Assembly (NCBI GenBank): GCA_001800945.1
Contig: MGWJ01000089.1
Coordinates: 1 to 12,178, forward strand
Direction of reading: 5' to 3'
Length of the DNA stretch: 12,178 bases
From: Flavobacteria bacterium RIFCSPLOWO2_12_FULL_31_7
GTDB taxonomy: Bacteria > Bacteroidota > Bacteroidia > Flavobacteriales > Flavobacteriaceae
The notes under the pieces were generated by a model. That model saw only the letters and a program-made list of their open reading frames with translations, did not search any database and was not told the DNA's origin. The position numbers and the translations under genes were made by a program. Shown here piece after piece: positions 7,748 to 12,178 of this stretch (the first letter of the stretch is position 1; each line of letters starts with the position of its first letter).

Positions 7748-7835
7748 TGTGAAATTTTCTTGTAAATAATATTATCCCATTTTTTTATACGAATTTTGTG
7801 AAGTTGCCGTTATCCTATTTTCAAAAAAGCATTTA

Positions 7836-8450
7836 ATGAAAAATATATTACTAGTTGATGACCATCCTTTTATTGTGGACACCTACGTGACTATGCTCAA
7901 AAACGCTAAGCCATCAAAGATTAATAATTTTCTGGGTGCAACATCTATAGAAAATGCTATAGCTATAATCAATGAAGAACCAAAAATAGATATAGCTTTT
8001 TTTGATATTAGTATGCCCAAAAAAGGAATGGTTAGTATGGAAGACGGAATTGATTTAGCACTTTATTTCAAATCAAAACATCCATTGGCAAAAATAGTTT
8101 TCATTACAATGCATTCAGAATTTCATGTGTTGTTAAAAGCCATACACCTAATTAAACCCGAAGTTTTTATTTCTAAAAACGACGTAGACACTTCAACTTT
8201 TTCTTCTCTTTTAAACTCCTTAGAGGGTGACGAACCTTTTTATAGTAAGGAAATGTTTGACATTTACAAATGGACTAAACAATCCAAGATTAAACTTGAT
8301 GCTTATGATTTTCAGATTTTATCGCTTACAAATAAAGGCGTTAAAACCAAAGAACTAATCAACCACTTACCCTTGTCTTTAAGTGCTATTGAGAAGAGAA
8401 AATCTAACATAAAAACAGTAGTGTCTGGTTTTAAAGGAGTTAGCATATAA
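7836..8450 (+). CDS. Response regulator, NarL/LuxR type, orphan
   Basis: A 204-residue two-domain regulator. The receiver domain (1 to about 125) shows the acidic pair Asp8-Asp9 in LLVDDH, phospho-acceptor Asp57 in FFDISMP, switch Thr91 in VFITMHS and Lys114 in FISKND, so phosphorylation is expected. The C-terminal 150-198 region (LDAYDFQILSLTNKGVKTKE, then SLSAIEKRKSNIKTVV) follows the LuxR/GerE helix-turn-helix pattern, though it diverges from consensus. No histidine kinase is present in the window. It lies 175 bases upstream of, and points toward, the VKOR/peptide/exporter cluster, which makes it a candidate regulator of that cluster; this link is inference from position only. Confidence 0.85.
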   Translation: MKNILLVDDHPFIVDTYVTMLKNAKPSKINNFLGATSIENAIAIINEEPKIDIAFFDISMPKKGMVSMEDGIDLALYFKSKHPLAKIVFITMHSEFHVLLKAIHLIKPEVFISKNDVDTSTFSSLLNSLEGDEPFYSKEMFDIYKWTKQSKIKLDAYDFQILSLTNKGVKTKELINHLPLSLSAIEKRKSNIKTVVSGFKGVSI

Positions 8451-8459
8451 AAATAAATA

Positions 8460-8467
8460 TAATTTTG
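8460..8467 (+). promoter_or_regulatory. Bacteroidota -7 box for the peptide export cluster
   Basis: TAATTTTG followed by C matches TAnnTTTG. It begins 9 bases after the response regulator stop and would give a transcript with a leader of about 150 bases before the VKOR gene, containing the inverted repeat at 8506-8529. No -33 TTG at the standard spacing. Confidence 0.4.
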
Positions 8468-8505
8468 CGGTTTTCCCGTAATTTTTTTTAAAAACCATTT
8501 TGTAT

Positions 8506-8529
8506 TATTGTTTAATTCATAAAACAATA
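8506..8529. other. Inverted repeat in the leader of the VKOR gene
   Basis: TATTGTTT (8506-8513) and AAACAATA (8522-8529) are perfect inverted copies 8 bases apart (centre-to-centre 16). No T run follows, so it does not look like a terminator. It could be an operator for a dimeric regulator or an RNA hairpin in the leader. The A+T richness means chance cannot be excluded. Confidence 0.35.
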
Positions 8530-8625
8530 GAAGAATAATTTTTATCGACGTTTACATGATCTAAACACACAGAAAAGTAAATATTGTTTATGAATACTTT
8601 TTAACAGTAATTTAAAAACAATACT

Positions 8626-10188
8626 ATGGTTAATCTTCTAAATATATACTTAAATCATAATGGTTACGGCAACCAAAAAGAATCATTTGAAGATTTATTT
8701 TTATCTCATCCTAATTTCCCAAGTCTTTTTGCAATTACAGATTCTTTAAATGCGCTTTCAATAGAAAACATTGCTTTAAAAGTTCCAAAAGAACAATTTC
8801 TAGATTTGCCTGATAATTTTTTGGCCATATATAAAAGTGAAATTGTATTGGTAAACAAAACAACCTCAACTATAACTGTTCAATCAGAAGAATTGAAATC
8901 GAAAAAACTATCTTTTACAGAATTTCTTGCGGATTGGAACGAAGTAATAATTGCTATTGAGCCAAACATAATTCCAACACTAAAAAAAGAAAAATCAAAT
9001 AAAAAATGGCTAGTAACTATTTTAGCTTTTACAGGAATAGTTGGTTTGTCTGCTGCGTTTAATACTTTCAGTTTAAATTCAATTTTATTACTTACAACTT
9101 CAACTATTGGGCTCCTTTTAAGTGTGTTCATTGTCCAAGAAAAATTTGGAGTTAAAAACGAAATAACCTCTAAATTTTGCAGCATTAACCCAAATACTTC
9201 ATGTAATTCTGTAATTAAATCTAAAAAAAGTGAAATAAACAAATGGATTGATTTTTCAGATTTAACCTTATTGTTTTTTGGAATAAGTACATTATCCATT
9301 TTAACACAACCCGAATTTTCAATCAAAATAGTTGGACTGTTAAGTTTAGTGGCAATTCCAGCAATTATTTATTCTGTTTGGTTGCAAAAATTTGAAATAA
9401 AAAAATGGTGTGTCCTTTGTTTAGCGGTTTCATTTGTAATTATACTTCAAAGTGTCTTTTTTACTTTGGGTAACACAACTGCATATAGTTTTGCTGTAAC
9501 CGATTTCTATTCCTTTGTTTTTTCTGCAATCCTATTATCTACTATATGGTTTTTGGTGAAACCTATTTTAGAAAATAAAATCAGGTTCGAAAAAGAAGCA
9601 AATGAATTGATGAGATTTAAAAGAAATTTTAATTTATTCCAATTTCTGTCAAATACTATTGAGGAATATGATGATTTTGAAAAATTAAACGGAATTACTT
9701 TTGGTAGCAGTGAGGCCGCAACACAAATCACACTTATCTTAAGTCCGAGTTGCGGACATTGCCATACCACATTTGAAGAAGCTTATGAGCTATATCAAAA
9801 TTATTCTGAAAAAATACATTTAAACATTCTTTTTAATATCAATCCTAGTAATGAAGCCAATATGTACAAAGTAGTAGTAGAAAATCTTTTAGCATTAAAG
9901 GAACAAGATCCTCAAAAAGCGAAAGAAGCACTTGTAGATTGGCATATTAACCGATTGAATTTAGATAATTGGAAAAGAAAATGGAGCGTTGAATCACCAC
10001 ATTTATTAATTAATAAGGAGTTACAAAACCAATATTATTGGTGTTTAAAAAATGAATTCAACTATACGCCAGTAAAAATAATCAACGGAAATTTATTCCC
10101 TGATGGATATGAAATAAAAGAATTAAAATACTTCTTAAATAATTTTTCAGAAGAAATGGAACTACTAAACCAACTGGAAACAGCATAA
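8626..10188 (+). CDS. VKOR-thioredoxin fusion with N-terminal C39-like domain
   Basis: A quinone-linked disulfide-forming membrane enzyme of 520 residues. Residues 1 to about 115 resemble the peptidase C39 fold (HPNFPSLFAITDSLNALSIE at 28-47, then FLAIYKSEIVLVNK) but contain no Cys, so the domain cannot be a cysteine protease. Six hydrophobic segments follow (about 129-147, 152-171, 212-227, 233-253, 262-281, 294-313). VKOR cysteines are present: loop pair Cys185 and Cys193 (CX7C, as in human VKOR) and active-site WCVLC (Cys262, Cys265). A thioredoxin-like domain (about 345-515) has SPSCGHC (Cys376, Cys379) and a cis-Pro candidate Pro482 in YTPVKIINGN. All redox parts needed to pass electrons from substrate thiols to quinone are in one chain. 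The three following peptides have even numbers of Cys and are the obvious substrates. The 9-base A+T-rich run before the ATG lacks a Shine-Dalgarno, as is normal in this phylum. Confidence 0.88.
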   Translation: MVNLLNIYLNHNGYGNQKESFEDLFLSHPNFPSLFAITDSLNALSIENIALKVPKEQFLDLPDNFLAIYKSEIVLVNKTTSTITVQSEELKSKKLSFTEFLADWNEVIIAIEPNIIPTLKKEKSNKKWLVTILAFTGIVGLSAAFNTFSLNSILLLTTSTIGLLLSVFIVQEKFGVKNEITSKFCSINPNTSCNSVIKSKKSEINKWIDFSDLTLLFFGISTLSILTQPEFSIKIVGLLSLVAIPAIIYSVWLQKFEIKKWCVLCLAVSFVIILQSVFFTLGNTTAYSFAVTDFYSFVFSAILLSTIWFLVKPILENKIRFEKEANELMRFKRNFNLFQFLSNTIEEYDDFEKLNGITFGSSEAATQITLILSPSCGHCHTTFEEAYELYQNYSEKIHLNILFNINPSNEANMYKVVVENLLALKEQDPQKAKEALVDWHINRLNLDNWKRKWSVESPHLLINKELQNQYYWCLKNEFNYTPVKIINGNLFPDGYEIKELKYFLNNFSEEMELLNQLETA

Positions 10189-10267
10189 AAATATTCTTGG
10201 CCGAGAACAGTCAAACTCTCAATTGACTTTAAATGCTTGAGAAAATCAACCAAAAAAATACTAAATT

Positions 10268-10450
10268 ATGTTAAAAAAAATCTTAAAATTAGACGGTGCT
10301 CAACAATTGAGCAAAAACGAACAAAAAGAAATTAATGGAGGAAGACCAGTTCCTTGCAAATTTGACTATCAATGTACGGCAGTTCCACCTGCTGGAACTA
10401 TTTACAGATGTGTAAATGGAACATGTATGTTAGAATTATTAGCTGACTAA
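10268..10450 (+). CDS. Leader peptide gene 1: 4-Cys secreted peptide precursor
   Basis: A 60-residue precursor. Residues 1-25 form a double-glycine leader: the LSKNEQKEINGG stretch fits the LSxxExxxIxGG consensus of C39-exporter substrates (Leu at -12, Ser -11, Glu -8, Ile -4, Gly-Gly -2/-1; Gln instead of the usual Leu at -7). The predicted 35-residue core starts RPVPCKFDYQC and carries Cys30, Cys36, Cys48 and Cys53, enough for two disulfides. It resembles no bacteriocin I know. It lies 79 bases after the VKOR gene, is followed by a hairpin terminator, and should be exported and trimmed by the C39 ABC transporter downstream. Whether it is an antimicrobial, signal or other secreted peptide cannot be read from sequence. 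Confidence 0.85.
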   Translation: MLKKILKLDGAQQLSKNEQKEINGGRPVPCKFDYQCTAVPPAGTIYRCVNGTCMLELLAD

Positions 10451-10458
10451 TTATTATG

Positions 10459-10491
10459 ATTAGAGAGGAATGTAATTTCCTCTCTAATTTT
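10459..10491 (+). terminator. Hairpin after leader peptide gene 1
   Basis: ATTAGAGAGGAA (10459-10470) and TTCCTCTCTAAT (10477-10488) pair perfectly over 12 bp around a 6-base loop, 8 bases past the stop. The T tail is short (TTT then C), so it may be a leaky terminator or a 3'-stabilising hairpin that raises the level of the first peptide's mRNA over downstream genes. Confidence 0.65.
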
Positions 10492-10524
10492 CTATATAAT
10501 TTATTAATTGAAAAAATATAAGTC

Positions 10525-10704
10525 ATGTTAAAAAACATTTTAAAATTAGATGGCGCTCATCAATTATCTAAAAATGAGCAAAAATCAATAAAAGGAAGTG
10601 GTCCAATCAAAGCAATTTGCCCGCCAGAACCACCTATTTGTCCAGAAGGAAACCTAGATTGTCAAGAATTAATTGATTATAATGTATTTTGTGTGAATAG
10701 ATAA
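10525..10704 (+). CDS. Leader peptide gene 2: 4-Cys secreted peptide precursor
   Basis: A 59-codon gene, easily missed for its length. The protein begins MLKNILKLDGAHQLSKNEQK, nearly identical to the other two leaders, so the ATG is secure. At the cleavage position it has Gly-Ser (SIKGS) instead of Gly-Gly, with a further Gly after it. The predicted 34-residue core begins GPIKAICPPEPPICPEG and has Cys32, Cys39, Cys46 and Cys56, permitting two disulfides. The core is Pro-rich, acidic and unrelated in sequence to cores 1 and 3. It lies 74 bases after gene 1, beyond a hairpin, and 47 bases before gene 3; no hairpin follows it. Function unknown. Confidence 0.82.
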   Translation: MLKNILKLDGAHQLSKNEQKSIKGSGPIKAICPPEPPICPEGNLDCQELIDYNVFCVNR

Positions 10705-10751
10705 TTCCCCAAAAAACAACTTAAAATCATAAACCTTTAAACAAGTAAATC

Positions 10752-10967
10752 ATGTTAAAAAACATTTTAAAACTAAACGGCGCTCAACAATTGAGCAAAA
10801 ATGACCAAAAAAATATTTTCGCAGGAAGACCAAATCCTGGCTCATGTGTTGACAGCAACATTGATTGCACTAATACAGGAAATGCAGGTTGTCCAGTAAA
10901 TCAAGGATGTTACATTCAATCTCCAGATTTACCTATAGTTGCACTATGTCAGTGTATTAAAAAATAA
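10752..10967 (+). CDS. Leader peptide gene 3: 6-Cys secreted peptide precursor
   Basis: A 71-residue precursor with the same 25-residue leader type (LSKNDQKNIFAG; Asp at -8 and Ala-Gly at the cleavage position). The predicted 46-residue core begins RPNPGSC and has six cysteines (32, 39, 47, 53, 66, 68), enough for three disulfides, with a C-terminal hydrophobic run LPIVALCQC and a basic tail. Core and spacing differ from peptides 1 and 2. It is the last peptide gene before the exporter, from which it is separated by a strong hairpin terminator. No similarity to a named bacteriocin family is apparent to me. Confidence 0.85.
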   Translation: MLKNILKLNGAQQLSKNDQKNIFAGRPNPGSCVDSNIDCTNTGNAGCPVNQGCYIQSPDLPIVALCQCIKK

Positions 10968-10993
10968 TAAATCATTAGTGATTAATACTTTTT

Positions 10994-11027
10994 AACTCTC
11001 TAAAGATTAGTTTTTAGAGAGTTTTTT
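10994..11027 (+). terminator. Rho-independent terminator between peptide 3 and the exporter
   Basis: AACTCTCTAAA (10994-11004) and TTTAGAGAGTT (11013-11023) pair perfectly over 11 bp around an 8-base loop and are followed by TTTT (six T in a row, 11022-11027, including the stem end). It ends about 20 bases before the exporter start, so it would limit exporter expression relative to the peptides unless a separate promoter exists; none is obvious. Confidence 0.75.
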
Positions 11028-11046
11028 AGCTATAATTGACCCAAAA

Positions 11047-12178
11047 TTGAAAAAATTGAAAAAATTCCCTAATTACATACAAGCCGATGCGAAAGATTGT
11101 GGACCAACCTGTTTAAAAATAGTAGGGAAACATTATGGCAAAATCATCAACATTCAACAATTAAGAGATTTTAGTGAAACAACCAGAGAAGGAAGTAATT
11201 TGTTATTTCTTTCCGATGCCGCTGAAAAAATAGGTTTCCGAACATTAGGTGTAAAACTAAACTTAGAACGTTTAAACGAAGCGCCTTTACCTTGTATCTT
11301 ACATTGGAATAAAGAACATTATGTGGTACTTTATAACATCAAAAAAGGGAATTATTTGATTTCAGATCCAGGTTTTGGACTAATAGAATACAATCAAACC
11401 GATTTTATAAAATTTTGGATTGGAAACAATGCAGACAATTTAACTCAAGAAGGTGTAGCTTTATTATTAGAACCTACACCCAATTTTTACGATTTAGAAA
11501 GCGACACAACAGATAAAGATGGTAAGAAAAAAACTTTAGGCTTTGGCTTATTGTCACGTTATGTACTGAAATACAAATCGTTTTTAATACAATTAATTGT
11601 CAATCTTTTGGCAGGAAGTATTTTACAATTAATTTTTCCTTTTTTAACACAAAGTATTGTAGATGTTGGTATTCAAAACCAAGACATGAGCTTTGTGTAT
11701 CTAATTTTATTCGCACAGCTTTTCCTTTTTGCAGGAAAAATGGGCTTAGAATTAATTCGAGGCTGGATAATGCTTCACCTTTCCACTAGAATCAACATTT
11801 CATTAATTTCCGATTTCTTTATCAAATTAATGAATTTACCTATATCTTTTTTCGATGTTCGTATGACTGGCGATATCATGCAACGTATCAACGACCACCA
11901 TCGTATTGAAAGAATTCTAACTACTTCTTCCTTAAATGTTATCTTTTCTGTTTTTAATATGATTGTGATGGGTGGTGTTTTGGCTTATTATAATTTAATG
12001 ATATTTTTCGTTTTCTTCGCTGGAAGTATTCTATATTTTGGATGGATTACACTTTTTTTAAAACGTAGAGAAGCATTAGATTATAAACGTTTCTCAGAAG
12101 TTTCTCAGGAACAAAGTAAAGTCATTGAACTCATAAACGGCATGCAAGAAATTAAACTGCACAATGCTGAAAAACAAA
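11047..12178 (+). CDS. Peptidase-C39 ABC exporter for the leader peptides, 3'-truncated
   Basis: A bacteriocin-type exporter that removes double-glycine leaders and moves the core peptide across the inner membrane using ATP. The window holds 377 codons. The C39 domain (about 1-135) has the complete set: Gln12, Cys18 in DAKDCGPTCL, His91 in EHYVVLY and Asp107 in SDPGFG. The membrane domain starts near residue 170 and includes the ABC-exporter coupling region LPISFFDVRMTGDIMQRIND; the frame is open to the window end, so the ATP-binding domain lies beyond. There is no ATG between the in-frame stop at 11008 and the C39 domain. TTG at 11047 (MKKLKKFPNYIQ) or TTG at 11056 (MKKFPNYIQ) must start the protein; family members I recall favour MKKFPNYIQ-like ends, so 11056 is equally likely. 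Confidence 0.92.
   Translation, partial: MKKLKKFPNYIQADAKDCGPTCLKIVGKHYGKIINIQQLRDFSETTREGSNLLFLSDAAEKIGFRTLGVKLNLERLNEAPLPCILHWNKEHYVVLYNIKKGNYLISDPGFGLIEYNQTDFIKFWIGNNADNLTQEGVALLLEPTPNFYDLESDTTDKDGKKKTLGFGLLSRYVLKYKSFLIQLIVNLLAGSILQLIFPFLTQSIVDVGIQNQDMSFVYLILFAQLFLFAGKMGLELIRGWIMLHLSTRINISLISDFFIKLMNLPISFFDVRMTGDIMQRINDHHRIERILTTSSLNVIFSVFNMIVMGGVLAYYNLMIFFVFFAGSILYFGWITLFLKRREALDYKRFSEVSQEQSKVIELINGMQEIKLHNAEKQ

Larger units (their letters stand above)
10268..10826 (+). repeat. Three dispersed copies of a leader-coding segment
   Basis: About 60-75 bases from each ATG at 10268, 10525 and 10752 are closely similar (shared ATGTTAAAAAA, TTAAAA, GCTCA, CAATT, AAAAA blocks), while the sequences after them are unrelated. 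Copies 1 and 3 also share GGAAGACCA across the cleavage site (both cores begin Arg-Pro). This is the pattern of tandem gene duplication with a conserved leader and divergent core. Confidence 0.8.

Noticed and set aside
7594..7835. Edge of a mobile island before the peptide cluster
   Set aside because: No tRNA, integrase, direct repeats or transposase sequence; base composition does not visibly change.
8656..8676. YGNQ in the VKOR N terminus, resembling the pediocin YGNGV box
   Set aside because: It lacks GV and the following Cys, sits in a 520-residue membrane protein and has no leader before it.
8880..9326. Antisense open frame of 148 codons within the VKOR gene
   Set aside because: The sense frame has VKOR, CxxC and thioredoxin motifs; the antisense one is a by-product of A+T-rich codons and membrane segments.
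10188..10267. Possible promoter or hairpin (TCTCAA ... TTGAGA) before peptide 1
   Set aside because: Only a 6-bp stem with a 14-base loop and no TAnnTTTG box; too weak to call.
10705..10751. Possible terminator between peptides 2 and 3
   Set aside because: No inverted repeat found in this 47-base gap.
10268..10830. CRISPR-like array, because of three repeated segments
   Set aside because: The repeats are protein-coding leaders with unequal spacing (257 and 227 bases) and imperfect identity.

Overview
The window reads as a low-GC chromosomal contig end from a member of the Bacteroidota, most likely Flavobacteriaceae (Flavobacterium-like). The evidence is A+T-rich coding sequence, absence of Shine-Dalgarno sequences, repeated TAnnTTTG(C) -7 boxes of the Bacteroidota type upstream of genes, and family-typical neighbours (hemD next to a DUF4271 gene; a GT2 glycosyltransferase, dihydroorotase and DUF4296 lipoprotein in a row). 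No species call can be made from sequence reading alone.

Left part (1-7593) is housekeeping. It opens with the 3' four fifths of pckA (ATP-dependent PEP carboxykinase), preceded by a perfect 77-bp tandem duplication that breaks the pckA frame and looks like an assembly artefact. Two hairpin terminators follow. Next comes a minus-strand pair (DUF4271 membrane protein, then hemD uroporphyrinogen-III synthase). A divergent plus-strand operon follows: a polyprenol-phosphate-mannose-synthase-like GT2, class I dihydroorotase, and a small DUF4296 lipoprotein. Two minus-strand genes close this part: a DUF3050 haem-oxygenase-fold protein with a possible metal site, and a glutaryl-CoA-dehydrogenase-like acyl-CoA dehydrogenase.

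Right part (7836-12178, running off the window) is a co-directional accessory cluster for making and exporting disulfide-rich peptides. It holds an orphan NarL/LuxR-type response regulator and a 520-residue membrane protein. That protein fuses an N-terminal domain resembling a catalytically dead C39 peptidase, a VKOR quinone-coupled disulfide-forming core and a thioredoxin-like domain. Three tiny genes follow, one of them only 59 codons; they share an almost constant 25-residue double-glycine-type leader but have unrelated cores with 4, 4 and 6 cysteines. Last is a peptidase-C39 ABC exporter (catalytic Cys, His and Asp visible; ATPase domain beyond the window). The likely logic is: regulator controls expression, VKOR/Trx protein oxidises the cysteine-rich peptides, and the C39 exporter cuts the leader and exports the cores. 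The cores resemble no bacteriocin or pheromone I recognise. The membrane topology of the VKOR protein is uncertain and could place disulfide formation on the cytoplasmic side; this is the most interesting open question here.

No tRNA, rRNA, CRISPR array, insertion sequence or phage gene was seen. No gene-free stretch exceeds about 250 bases.
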